Shown here piece by piece: positions 20,870 through 29,719 of a stretch of DNA of 64,000 nucleotides. Below the pieces are notes generated by a model that saw only the letters and a list, made by a program, of their open reading frames with translations, was not told where the DNA came from and did no database searches. Numbering within the stretch: position 1 is the first letter of the stretch; every line of letters starts with the position of its first letter. This stretch comes from an uncultured Acidobacteriota bacterium (GTDB lineage: Bacteria; Acidobacteriota; Terriglobia; Terriglobales; Acidobacteriaceae): assembly GCA_903832055.1 (NCBI GenBank), contig CAILAC010000010.1, forward strand, positions 992,001 through 1,056,000, given 5' to 3'. A program made the position numbers and the translations under genes.

Positions 20870-21982
20870 TTAAATCACCGAAGCCGGAGCCGTCCACTCC
20901 CGCCCCTGCGACTCCGCCACACCCCTGTGGGTCAGCAACCCCTTCCACACGTTCAACCCCTCGGCCAGCCCGGCATCGGCCTTCAGGGCCGCCGCAGCCC
21001 CCAGATTCGCTAGCCGCATCAGGTAGGGGAAGGTCGCATTCGTCAGCCCCAGAGTCGAGGTATGAGGCACCGCGCCCGGCATGTTCGTCACGCAATAGTG
21101 AACGACGCCATCCACGACATAGCTCGGGTCACTGTGCGAAGTGGGCCGTGCCGTCTCTACGCATCCGCCCTGGTCGATGGCCACGTCTACGATCACGGCA
21201 CCCTTCTTCATCCTGCCGACCATCGCCTTGGTCACAATCTTCGGCGCAGTAGCGCCCGGAATCAGTACGCCGCCAATGACCAGGTCAGCCTCACGAGTCG
21301 CCTTTGCCACGTTGTAGCTGTTCGATGCCAGGGTATGCAGCCGACCCAGGAACATGTCATCCAGCTCCCGCAGCCGGTTCAGGTTCATGTCCACAATCGT
21401 CACATGCGCGCCCATGCCAACGGCTATCTTGGCGGCGTTCGTCCCCACAATTCCGCCGCCAATGATGCAGACATTTGCCGGCGGCACCCCCGGCACACCG
21501 CCCAGCAGAATTCCGCGCCCCCCGCGCTCTTTCTCAAGGTATGACGCACCCACCTGAATGCTCATCCGGCCGGCGACTTCGCTCATCGGCGTCAGCAGCG
21601 GCAACGTGTTCGCCCGGTCGCGCACCGTTTCATACGCAATCCCAATCACCTTTGCATTCAGCAGCGCATCGGTCAGGCCGGGCAGCGGAGCCAGGTGCAG
21701 ATAGGTAAACAGCACCAGCCCCTCACGAAAGAACACATACTCCTTTTCAACCGGCTCCTTGACCTTGACCACCAGCTCAGCGTTGGCCCAGACATGCCCA
21801 GCCTCACCCACAATTTCGGCCCCGGCATCCTGATATTCATGGTCAGGAAAGCTCGACTGCGTACCAGCATGCGTCTCTACCAGGACCACATGCCCAGCCT
21901 CCACCAGCGCCTTTGCTCCGGCGGGCGTCACACCCACCCGCGCCTCATGGTCCTTGATCTCTTTGGGAACACCAATAATCAT
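20870..21982 (-). CDS. ald: Alanine dehydrogenase
   Basis: NAD-dependent conversion of L-alanine to pyruvate and ammonia (or the reverse), cytoplasmic; it links amino-acid use with nitrogen supply. 370 residues, the usual length. The start [31 protein letters not shown] is the Ald/PNT N-terminal signature with substrate-binding Arg and Lys. The Rossmann motif is [21 protein letters not shown]. The catalytic His lies in YLHLAPLP, and Asp in [14 protein letters not shown]. The ATG has GAGGAG at 8 nt. Divergent from the YncE-like gene. Confidence 0.97.
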   Translation of the reverse strand: MIIGVPKEIKDHEARVGVTPAGAKALVEAGHVVLVETHAGTQSSFPDHEYQDAGAEIVGEAGHVWANAELVVKVKEPVEKEYVFFREGLVLFTYLHLAPLPGLTDALLNAKVIGIAYETVRDRANTLPLLTPMSEVAGRMSIQVGASYLEKERGGRGILLGGVPGVPPANVCIIGGGIVGTNAAKIAVGMGAHVTIVDMNLNRLRELDDMFLGRLHTLASNSYNVAKATREADLVIGGVLIPGATAPKIVTKAMVGRMKKGAVIVDVAIDQGGCVETARPTSHSDPSYVVDGVVHYCVTNMPGAVPHTSTLGLTNATFPYLMRLANLGAAAALKADAGLAEGLNVWKGLLTHRGVAESQGREWTAPASVI

Positions 21983-22095
21983 CGCGCCAGCTCCTCAGCC
22001 ATTCTCAAGATTGAGCCACTGCTCGCCCCAATTGTAGTTGCCCACGAGCCCGTCTGCGGGAACTCCATTTGCGTGTGGGTACAACGCAACCAACC

Positions 22096-22110
22096 TGGCA
22101 CGATGGAGCA
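22096..22110 (+). promoter_or_regulatory. Sigma-54-like -24 element (imperfect)
   Basis: TGGCACG (22096-22102) is a perfect -24 consensus, but the following GC (22108-22109) is one base closer than the required spacing. It lies 45-60 bp before the gene at 22155. Weak candidate. Confidence 0.2.
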
Positions 22111-22154
22111 AGTAATTCTCCCCAAATTCACAATGAACGTGCATTCTAGAGAAC

Positions 22155-24932
22155 ATGGTCTCCAGTCGCGTCATATCCGCCCTTCTCCTTCTCTCTGCAA
22201 CTTTCGCTGCGCTCGCGCAAAGCCCTGATTCGACTAGCCAGGTCGGTCCCAGTCAGGTCGGGGCCAATCCCCACAAGAGCCCGGTCGTCGTCCAAGTCCC
22301 CGACTACCTGCAGCCCCAGACCAACGTCACAGCCATCCTCCCCAACGGACGCCAGATCCGCCCCGTCGGCACATGGATCCCCGTCGCTCCCTACCCCTTT
22401 GCCATCGCTCTCAAGGCCGATGGCTCTGAGGCGGCCATCCCCTCCATTGGTTTCCCCTTCGCCCTCAATGTCATTCCCCACCCTGACAGCGCCACGCCAG
22501 CAGTCCGCGTCATGCCTTCGGTGGAAAACAACGACCCGGTCATTGAAACCCATGCCGGACTCGCTTACTCCCCCGACGGCAAGACCCTCTACGTCGCTAC
22601 TGGCAACAGCGGCAAGGTCACCCTCTATTCCACCGAGGACTGGCATCAGGTCGCTTCGATTCCGCTGGACGGTAAATTCGCAGCCAAGGATTACGCCCAC
22701 AGCTTCGCCGCCACCGTCATCGCCTCCGCTGACGGCCGCACCCTCTACGCCCTTGACCAGGCCAACTGGCGCATCGCCCTCATTGACACGGCATCGCGGT
22801 CCATCACCGCCTGCCTCCCCACCGGAGCCTATCCCTACGGCATCGCCCTCTCGCCCGACGGCAAGCGCCTTTACGTGACGAACACTGGCCTTTTTGAATA
22901 CACGACGATTCCCGGCGCTTCCCGCACAGACCCCATCGGCTCGGGCCTCCACTTTCCGCCCTTTGGCTACCCCAGCCCCGCGGCCCGCGACGGCGTCACG
23001 GTTGAAGGCAAGAAAATTGTCGGCCTCGGCGATGAGAACTCGTCCCGCGGCAGCTCCCTTTGGACTTACGACCTCAGCAACCCAGCCAAACCGACAGAAC
23101 TCCGCCTTGGCACAGCCATCAGCGAAACTCCAGGCGGCACTGTCGGCGGAGCGGCCCCCACCAGCGTCATCGCGAGCAATGACGCAGTTTACGTTTCGCT
23201 GGCACATCAGGACGCGATCGCTAAAATCACTCCTGACGGTGGCAAACTCATCGGTGAAACGCCGTTGACTCCGTTTTCCGGTGCTCAATTTGAAGACAGC
23301 AAGCACCGCCCGCTGCGTGGCGTGATGCCAAGTGGCCTGGCACTGGACGCGGGCGCGAGCACGCTCTACGTTGCCGAATCCGGCATTGACGCCGTCGCGG
23401 TCCTCTCAACCGCATCCATGCAGGTGACGGAACACATCCCGGTTGGTTGGAACCCCAGCGCGGTGAGCCTGTCGCCCGATGGCAAGACACTTTACGTCGT
23501 CAACACCAAGGGCAAAGGCGCGGGGCCAAACGGAGGCAAGCTCCACCCCGCCGCCGCCCCCAGCTACGTTGGCGCACTTGAATACGGCAGCCTCTCTGCG
23601 ATACCGCTGGCCTCTTTGCCGGGCGCAGCGGAGGTGACGAAGACCGTGGTTGCGGCCAACACCTATGCGCTGGCGAACCGGGCGGCGCTGCCGCGTCTGA
23701 AGCACACTTTCCTGGTTGTCCGCGAAAACCGCACCTACGACGAAGTCCTGGGCGACATTCCAGGGGCCAACGGCGATCCGACGCTCGCCCGCTATGGCCT
23801 CGACGGCTGGGCAGAGGAGCGAGGCAAGCACGAAGTGGAAGCCAGCCACCTGAAGGTCACACCCAACCTTCATGCCCTCGCGCAGCGCTACGCCATCAGC
23901 GACAACTTCTTCGTCGACTCTGACGTCTCGGCTGACGGTCACCGCTGGGTGATGGGCATCAATCCCACACCTTTTTTCAACACCGCTTGGTCCAGCGGCT
24001 ACGGTGGCCGCCGCGACGGCGACCCGGCCGACGCCGCGCCCGGCCGTCGGGCAAACTTTGGCGGCGCTGATGCCCCGATGCCGGAAGATGAACCACAGTT
24101 CGGCTCGCTCTGGGAACACATCGCCAACTCGGGCCTCGGCATTCTCAACTACGGCGAGGGACTGGAAATTGAAGGCAACGCGGAAATCGATGGCACCTCA
24201 CCGGAGGGGCAGCGGCTTTTTCTCAACTCCCCGCTGCCAAAGCCGGTTTTTGAACACTCAGACCGCCGCTTCCCCACATTCAATCTGGGCATCCCCGACC
24301 AGTTACGCTTTGAAGAGTTCAAGCGCGACTTTACGCGTCGTATAGCCAAAGGCACCGTGCCCGGACTGATCGTCATTCGGCTCTGCAACGACCATACGAC
24401 CGACCCTCGCCCAACGGATGGCTACCCATATCGCGCCAGCTATGTTGCCGACAACGATCTTGCTCTCGGCAAAATCGTTGCCTGGCTCTCGACGACCTCC
24501 ATTTGGAAGGACTCAGCTCTTTTTGTGACCGAAGACGACGCGCAGGATGGCATTGACCACGTGGATGCCCATCGCAGCATCCTGGGCATCGCCAGCCCCT
24601 GGGTGACGCCTGGTTCGGTGAGCCACGAACACAGCAGCATGGGCAGCATTACGCGCACCATCAACTCGCTGCTTGGCGTGGGGTCACTGAATCTTGAAGA
24701 TGCACTGGCGGGCGATCTGACTGGCATTTTTGCAGCCAAGCCGGACTTGAAGCCCTTCAACTTTGTGGCCAGCGACCCACGGGTATTTGACCCGGCGCTG
24801 GCGAAAATCGCGAAACCTAAAACCAAGCAGGAGGCCGCGAGCCTGCGAGATCAGGACGACGCCCCTGAAATCCAGAAGCACCTTGAAGACACCAAGTCGC
24901 AGCTCAAGAAGCCGGTGAAAGACAGCGACTGA
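22155..24932 (+). CDS. Secreted YncE-like beta-propeller / alkaline-phosphatase-like phosphoesterase fusion
   Basis: 925 residues with a signal peptide (MVSSRVISALLLLSATFAALA). The N-terminal half is a YVTN/YncE-type propeller with repeated blades such as GLAYSPDGKTLYVATGNSGKVTLYS, GIALSPDGKRLYVTNTG and SAVSLSPDGKTLYVVNTKG. From about residue 515 (TFLVVRENRTYDEVLGD) an alkaline-phosphatase-fold phosphoesterase domain follows, with NLHALAQRYAISDNFF, FVTEDDAQDGIDHVDAHRS and HSSMGSITRT supplying likely metal and catalytic residues. Such two-domain proteins are common in Acidobacteria; substrate unknown. The + strand base composition shifts from C-rich to G-rich within the second half. The start follows AGAGAAC; the C-terminus is Lys/Glu-rich. 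Confidence 0.9.
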   Translation: MVSSRVISALLLLSATFAALAQSPDSTSQVGPSQVGANPHKSPVVVQVPDYLQPQTNVTAILPNGRQIRPVGTWIPVAPYPFAIALKADGSEAAIPSIGFPFALNVIPHPDSATPAVRVMPSVENNDPVIETHAGLAYSPDGKTLYVATGNSGKVTLYSTEDWHQVASIPLDGKFAAKDYAHSFAATVIASADGRTLYALDQANWRIALIDTASRSITACLPTGAYPYGIALSPDGKRLYVTNTGLFEYTTIPGASRTDPIGSGLHFPPFGYPSPAARDGVTVEGKKIVGLGDENSSRGSSLWTYDLSNPAKPTELRLGTAISETPGGTVGGAAPTSVIASNDAVYVSLAHQDAIAKITPDGGKLIGETPLTPFSGAQFEDSKHRPLRGVMPSGLALDAGASTLYVAESGIDAVAVLSTASMQVTEHIPVGWNPSAVSLSPDGKTLYVVNTKGKGAGPNGGKLHPAAAPSYVGALEYGSLSAIPLASLPGAAEVTKTVVAANTYALANRAALPRLKHTFLVVRENRTYDEVLGDIPGANGDPTLARYGLDGWAEERGKHEVEASHLKVTPNLHALAQRYAISDNFFVDSDVSADGHRWVMGINPTPFFNTAWSSGYGGRRDGDPADAAPGRRANFGGADAPMPEDEPQFGSLWEHIANSGLGILNYGEGLEIEGNAEIDGTSPEGQRLFLNSPLPKPVFEHSDRRFPTFNLGIPDQLRFEEFKRDFTRRIAKGTVPGLIVIRLCNDHTTDPRPTDGYPYRASYVADNDLALGKIVAWLSTTSIWKDSALFVTEDDAQDGIDHVDAHRSILGIASPWVTPGSVSHEHSSMGSITRTINSLLGVGSLNLEDALAGDLTGIFAAKPDLKPFNFVASDPRVFDPALAKIAKPKTKQEAASLRDQDDAPEIQKHLEDTKSQLKKPVKDSD

Positions 24933-24990
24933 TCTGCACTGATCCTTGAGATTCAGTTGAAACGCGAAAAGGGGTTGCGATAATCAGAGG

Positions 24991-26307
24991 ATGCCCTCTG
25001 CCCTAAAACCAGCCATCGGAATCGACTTTGGCACGACAAACAGCTCCGTCGCCCGGGTGAGCTCGTCGCAAGCTGGCGTGTCGCAGGTCGAGCTGGTCAG
25101 CATTCCGCGCCGCGGTGGGGTTACGGAAAGCTTTCGGTCAGTGCTCTATCTTGAGCGGATGCGGCAGGCTGGGCATCTGCGCATCGGCACCTGGTCGGGC
25201 CCGACGGCGATTGAGCATTATCTCGATGCCGACAAAAAGGGCCGCCTGATCCAGTCGCTTAAGAGCTACCTGGGCAGCAGCAGCCTGACGGGAACAGAGA
25301 TCCTGGGCCGCCATTTCTCATTTGAATCGCTGATTGCGCATATTGTGCGCGACCTGCGCAGTCAGGCCGAGGAGCAGTTTGGTTTTGAAATTCGGTCTGC
25401 GGTGGTTGGTCGGCCGGTGCGCTTTGTCGGAGCTGACAGTGAGGCTCAGGAGACCTTTGCAGTGGAGCGACTGCGCCACGCTTTTGAGCTTGCCGGCTTT
25501 GAATCAATTTCGCTATTGCCTGAGCCGGTGGCGGCAGCCTACGCCTATGAGGCGACGCTGGAGCATGATGAACTGATTCTGATTGGCGACTTTGGGGGCG
25601 GGACCAGCGATTTTTCATTGCTGCGGGTTGGGCCGGGCGTTCGCAAGCGCGGCCGCCGCCCGGATGACCTGCTGGGCAACAGTGGCCTGGGGCTGGCCGG
25701 TGATGCGTTTGACGCACGGATTGTCCGCAAGCTGGTCTCGCCAGCGCTGGGCGCGGGATCACTGCTGCATCCGGCGAGCAAGATGCTGCCTGCAGTGCCG
25801 GCGTGGATTTATGGGAATCTTGAGCGCTGGCACTATCTGTCGTTCCTGCGTACGCGCAATGTTACGGAGATTCTGAAGAGTGCCCGGGCGCGGGCGATGG
25901 AGCCGGAGAAGATTGTGGCGCTGATGACTCTGGTGGAAGAAGACCTGGGGTTTCAACTGCACCAGGCGGTGCAGCGGCTCAAGTACGAGCTGTCGAGTGC
26001 GGAGTCTGCTGAGTTCCGGTTTGTGGACGGTGGGATGGAGTTGCGCCAGGTGGTTTCGCGAGCTGAGTTTGAGGGATGGATTGCTGAAGACCTGACGGCG
26101 ATTGAAGAGTGCGTTGATGGCTTGTTTGCAAGGACTGGCCTTGGCTTTGCGGACGTTGACCGGGTATTCCTGACGGGCGGTACGTCGTTTGTGCCAGCGG
26201 TGCGCGCGATTTTTGAGCGGCGATTCTCGCCTGACAGGGTGCGGAGCGGCAATGAATTCACCTCTGTGGCGCGCGGTCTAGCGCTGCACGCCGCAGAGGT
26301 GAGTTGA
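24991..26307 (+). CDS. Hsp70-family protein (YegD-like)
   Basis: 438 residues forming an actin/Hsp70 ATPase: phosphate-1 motif IGIDFGTTNSS at the N-terminus, phosphate-2 LIGDFGGGTSDFSLL, and adenosine motif FLTGGTSFVPAV near the C-terminus. It lacks the long substrate-binding and lid region of DnaK (about 640 residues), like E. coli YegD, so it is probably a specialised ATPase or chaperone rather than the general Hsp70. No DnaJ or GrpE is nearby. AGAGG precedes the ATG directly. Third codon positions favour G, unlike the + strand genes at 6-14 kb. Confidence 0.92.
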   Translation: MPSALKPAIGIDFGTTNSSVARVSSSQAGVSQVELVSIPRRGGVTESFRSVLYLERMRQAGHLRIGTWSGPTAIEHYLDADKKGRLIQSLKSYLGSSSLTGTEILGRHFSFESLIAHIVRDLRSQAEEQFGFEIRSAVVGRPVRFVGADSEAQETFAVERLRHAFELAGFESISLLPEPVAAAYAYEATLEHDELILIGDFGGGTSDFSLLRVGPGVRKRGRRPDDLLGNSGLGLAGDAFDARIVRKLVSPALGAGSLLHPASKMLPAVPAWIYGNLERWHYLSFLRTRNVTEILKSARARAMEPEKIVALMTLVEEDLGFQLHQAVQRLKYELSSAESAEFRFVDGGMELRQVVSRAEFEGWIAEDLTAIEECVDGLFARTGLGFADVDRVFLTGGTSFVPAVRAIFERRFSPDRVRSGNEFTSVARGLALHAAEVS

Positions 26308-26325
26308 AGCGGTTCCGGAAATAGC

Positions 26326-27261
26326 TCAGGCGACGCCCAGTTTGCGCATGTAGTCGGCGTCCATCTTGAGCGACTGCATGGGCGGAACGGTGAAAGCTTC
26401 TTGCTCGACGAAGATATGTTTGATGTTGCCGCCCTTGGCTGCTTCGGCAAATATCGGCGCATAGTCGATTGTCCCGGTGCCTAACTCCACTGGTTTTGGC
26501 TCGGGTGCTTCCTTGCCGGCTACGGGTTTTACGAGGCCGACGAAGTCTTTGACATGCAGCATGGAGATGCGGCTGGCATGCTTGCGCAGATACTCGATTG
26601 GATTGCCGCCGCCGACCGTCACCCAGCCGCAGTCCATCTCCATGGTGACCTTGGATGGATCAGTCAACCGCAGAAGTTCGTCATAGGGGACGAGGCCATC
26701 GGTGACGCGGAACTCGGCGATGTGATTGTGATAGCCAAAGCTCATTCCGGCCGATTTGACCTTCTCGCCAAATATGTTGAACTGCTCGGCATTCCAGTGC
26801 CAGTCATCAATCGTCATGGCGTGATTGCGCTCAGCCCAGCCCATGCCTTTGACGCGTGCGGGATTTTTGAATCCGGGAGACGAGCAGACGATCGTGCTTA
26901 CACCCAGCTCATGATTGAAAGCGAGAATTTCGTCGAACTTCTCGTGCAGCGGGTCGGACGCGTAATGAGCGCTCACTAGCTTGAGTCCGGCGGCGTTGAG
27001 TGCTGACTTCACTTCTTTTGCGGAGTGGTCGTAGTAACCGGCTGACTCTACCTCGACGAAGCCCAGAGCGCCGAGTTGCTTGAGGGTCCCGGCGAACTCT
27101 TTTGGAAGCAGGTCGCGGACGGAGTAAAGCTGCAGACCGAGGGGCAATTTGAGCCCCTTGGCAAAGGCAGTGGCGCTCGAAAGCAGCGTGCTGCCGCAGA
27201 TAAGTGAAGCTGATGTGGTTTTGAGAAAATCTCTTCTTGACTGATTCACGAGTAACTCCAT
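26326..27261 (-). CDS. Tat-exported sugar isomerase/epimerase (AP-endonuclease-2 TIM barrel)
   Basis: 311 residues. The N-terminus MELLVNQSRRDFLKTTSAS is a twin-arginine signal. The rest is the xylose-isomerase-like TIM barrel: LGLQLYSVRDLL, FVEVESAGYY, YHNHIAEF, TMEMDCGWV, SMLHVKDF and IFVEQEAF, with the usual metal-binding Glu/His/Asp positions. It probably isomerises, epimerises or hydrates a sugar in the periplasm. It follows the GMC gene by 37 bp, so the three-gene set is likely one operon. The start at 27261 is the only one that places the Tat motif at the N-terminus; its ribosome-binding site (AAGAAAG) is weak. Confidence 0.88.
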   Translation of the reverse strand: MELLVNQSRRDFLKTTSASLICGSTLLSSATAFAKGLKLPLGLQLYSVRDLLPKEFAGTLKQLGALGFVEVESAGYYDHSAKEVKSALNAAGLKLVSAHYASDPLHEKFDEILAFNHELGVSTIVCSSPGFKNPARVKGMGWAERNHAMTIDDWHWNAEQFNIFGEKVKSAGMSFGYHNHIAEFRVTDGLVPYDELLRLTDPSKVTMEMDCGWVTVGGGNPIEYLRKHASRISMLHVKDFVGLVKPVAGKEAPEPKPVELGTGTIDYAPIFAEAAKGGNIKHIFVEQEAFTVPPMQSLKMDADYMRKLGVA

Positions 27262-27298
27262 CTTTCTTATTTGAATTTGATCGCGTGCCATGAGTCGC

Positions 27299-28870
27299 TT
27301 ACACGTTGCCAAGGCGCATCTGTTCTGCGAGATAGGTGGCGGCGCGCATGGCCAGGGCGCTGATGGTCATTGTGGGATTCTGCCACCCGGCGCTGACAAA
27401 GCTGCTGCCGTCGATGACGAAGAGATTCTTATGATCGTGACTCTGATTCCACTTGTTGAGGACGCTGGTTTTGGGGTCGTCGCCCATGCGGCAGGTACCT
27501 AACTCGTGAATGCTGTAGCCGGGCGGATTGGGGTCGTAGTTTTTAGACAGAATCTCAAAGCCTGCATCCTCGGCGAGTTGCATTCCAGTATCGACGGCGT
27601 CGCGGGCCATGTTGAATTCATTGTCGGTGTAGCTGGTCTCGATGTGGAGAGATGGAATGCCCCAGGCGTCTACGACGTCTTTGCTGATGCGGACATGATT
27701 TTCGCGGCGGGCCAGCACTTCGCCCATGATGCCGGTGGAGAAGCCGCTGCCGTTATAGCTCTGGAGCTTTTGCTGCAGTTCTGCGCCATAGGCGGCGAAG
27801 CTGCGGGGTTCGATGTCGCCAGTCCCGCTCCAGACGTTGAGAGCGTAGCCGCGCAGGAATTTGCTTTCTCTGGTGCTGATGTTGCGGAATCGCGGGATGA
27901 TGGCGCTGCCGCTCATGAGTTGATCAGTTGACTTGCCGTCACGCGCCTCGGGCACAGAGCAGTTGAATCCTGCACCGTAAATCTGGTCGATGAGATAGTG
28001 GCCCATGACGCCGCTGGAGTTGCCCAGTTGTGAATTGAGCAGCAGACGGGTACTTTCGAGCGTGCCTGCGGCAAGCACCACGACGCGGGCTTTGACCGAC
28101 ATTTCGCGGCGAGTGAGGCGATCGACGAAGTGCGCTTCGTTGACCAGTCCAGTGCTTTTGTCGACGGTGAGCGAGCGCACGATCACGTTGGGAATTGCGC
28201 GCAGTTTGCCGGTGGCAAAGGCATCAGGCAGCAGCAGGTTGACCGAGCTGGCGAGGCCATCGATACCGAGTGAAGTTCGCTGCTTGGAGATGGGGATGTT
28301 GCGCTTGGCCGCGGCTGCCCGGAAGCGCTGCATGGAGCCGCACCACGGGTCGGGGTCAGGAATGAAGTTGCCGTCAGGGAACTGGGGCAGGTTTGCGAGT
28401 TCGCCCTGGACGCGGAAGATGCCCTCAACGCGCGCGTAATAGGGAGCGAGGTCGGCGTGGCTGATAGGCCAGTCGTCGCCGTAGCCGTCGTGGGTTTTGC
28501 CTTTGAATTCGTAATCACTCAGGCGGAAGGAAGCGCGCGACCAGAAGAGCGAGCGGCCGCCGAAGAGGCGCACGCGCACCCAGTTGTAAGGCTTCTTTGG
28601 GTCGTGGGTGTAGGGAACTTCCTTTTCGTCGACCCAGGTGTTGGCATTGAACTCGTCGGACTGGAAGACATGCGGAAGCTGGCCGGGCTGCTTGAATCCG
28701 CGATAGGGAAGCTCGTAGGCGGCCTTCACGTCAGTGTCTCTATGGACATCGACGACGGGGCCGGCATTGAGCATGAGGCAGCTGATGCCTTTTTCAGTGA
28801 GTATCTTTGCAGCCATGCCGCCGGAGTGGCCTGAGCCGATGATGAGTACGTCTACTTTTTCGTCCGCCAT
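27299..28870 (-). CDS. GMC-family flavin oxidoreductase
   Basis: 523 residues. The FAD motif [19 protein letters not shown] lies at the N-terminus. GMC signature regions follow: [49 protein letters not shown], and the C-terminal [12 protein letters not shown] and [25 protein letters not shown] with active-site His/Asn. It oxidises an alcohol or sugar hydroxyl. It has no signal of its own. The neighbouring Tat-signal small subunit, 10 bp upstream, would carry it out as a complex, as known for gluconate 2-dehydrogenase and FAD glucoside-3-dehydrogenases. No cytochrome c subunit is encoded nearby. Confidence 0.93.
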   Translation of the reverse strand: MADEKVDVLIIGSGHSGGMAAKILTEKGISCLMLNAGPVVDVHRDTDVKAAYELPYRGFKQPGQLPHVFQSDEFNANTWVDEKEVPYTHDPKKPYNWVRVRLFGGRSLFWSRASFRLSDYEFKGKTHDGYGDDWPISHADLAPYYARVEGIFRVQGELANLPQFPDGNFIPDPDPWCGSMQRFRAAAAKRNIPISKQRTSLGIDGLASSVNLLLPDAFATGKLRAIPNVIVRSLTVDKSTGLVNEAHFVDRLTRREMSVKARVVVLAAGTLESTRLLLNSQLGNSSGVMGHYLIDQIYGAGFNCSVPEARDGKSTDQLMSGSAIIPRFRNISTRESKFLRGYALNVWSGTGDIEPRSFAAYGAELQQKLQSYNGSGFSTGIMGEVLARRENHVRISKDVVDAWGIPSLHIETSYTDNEFNMARDAVDTGMQLAEDAGFEILSKNYDPNPPGYSIHELGTCRMGDDPKTSVLNKWNQSHDHKNLFVIDGSSFVSAGWQNPTMTISALAMRAATYLAEQMRLGNV

Positions 28871-28880
28871 ATGTTCTCGC

Positions 28881-29591
28881 CTAAGCCTTGGTGTGGGTTG
28901 ATTTCAGGGCGAGGGACGGAGCGCCATCGCGATGGAGGTCGGGGTCGACCGGGTACCAATAGAGGTCAACGTTGGGGGTCTCCTTGCCGGATCGACGGAC
29001 GGCGTCACTCCAGACCTGGGAGTTCTCGGTGGCTGTGCGAATGTCTTCGTGGACCAGGTTGATGAAATTTTCGTAGGGCTCGGTGGGGGGATGATCGGAC
29101 ATCCAGGTGCGGAGCCAGGGGCGGATGAGTTGGTCGGCCTGAGCAGCTGTGACGGCTGCCAAGGGTTGGCCAAAACGCTGCTGAGCCTCGGCATCGAGGC
29201 GGTTGAGTCCAGCCTGAAAGCTCTGCTGGCGCTCGGCAGGTGAGACGCCAATAAGGAAGTCGAGGAACTCGGGCACTCCGGCCTCAAGCGCGCCGGGGTA
29301 GCCCTTCATGGGGGGCTGGAATATCTCGCAGAGCCGACGGAGAGTGGAAAACTGGCGCTCAGTGAGGAAGCGGGCATCAGAACGGGCAACGGAATCGGCG
29401 ACGAGTGACCCGATGGGGAGAGGTTTGGCTTCCATGAGGCCCTTCATCCACGGGACAGGTCCGGGTGCTGTGGGCGGCGGAGGCGGTGTGGCTGCTGCCG
29501 GAGCAGCCTGCTGCTGGGCCAATGCGGCGGGCGTAGCCGCAGAAGCGGCCGTTGCGGCCATGATGGCTTTGACGAAGTCTCGCCTTTGCAT
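28881..29591 (-). CDS. Gluconate 2-dehydrogenase subunit 3 family (Tat-carrying small subunit)
   Basis: 236 residues. The twin-arginine signal [20 protein letters not shown] is followed by a long Ala/Pro linker (residues 25-50). The small-subunit fold follows: [53 protein letters not shown] and [16 protein letters not shown]. In this family the subunit escorts and stabilises the GMC flavoprotein. It is first in the presumed operon with the GMC gene and the isomerase. Confidence 0.92.
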   Translation of the reverse strand: MQRRDFVKAIMAATAASAATPAALAQQQAAPAAATPPPPPTAPGPVPWMKGLMEAKPLPIGSLVADSVARSDARFLTERQFSTLRRLCEIFQPPMKGYPGALEAGVPEFLDFLIGVSPAERQQSFQAGLNRLDAEAQQRFGQPLAAVTAAQADQLIRPWLRTWMSDHPPTEPYENFINLVHEDIRTATENSQVWSDAVRRSGKETPNVDLYWYPVDPDLHRDGAPSLALKSTHTKA

Positions 29592-29719
29592 GAATTTTTG
29601 GGACTCCCCTGAGAGCTGACTTGATTGCAGTTACGGATACTACGAGGCGGATGCGGTAGTTGCAAGGGAAAGTTTTTCCGGTGCTCTGACGGGAATGGTC
29701 TGCCGCGACAAAGGGGGAT

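Noticed and set aside
22146-23306. 386-codon minus-strand frame opposite the YncE-like gene
   Set aside because: Antisense shadow; no recognisable domain, and the propeller repeats are on the + strand.
24933-24990. Replication origin at the skew change
   Set aside because: No DnaA-box cluster, AT-rich unwinding region or dnaA/dnaN genes were seen near 23-25 kb.
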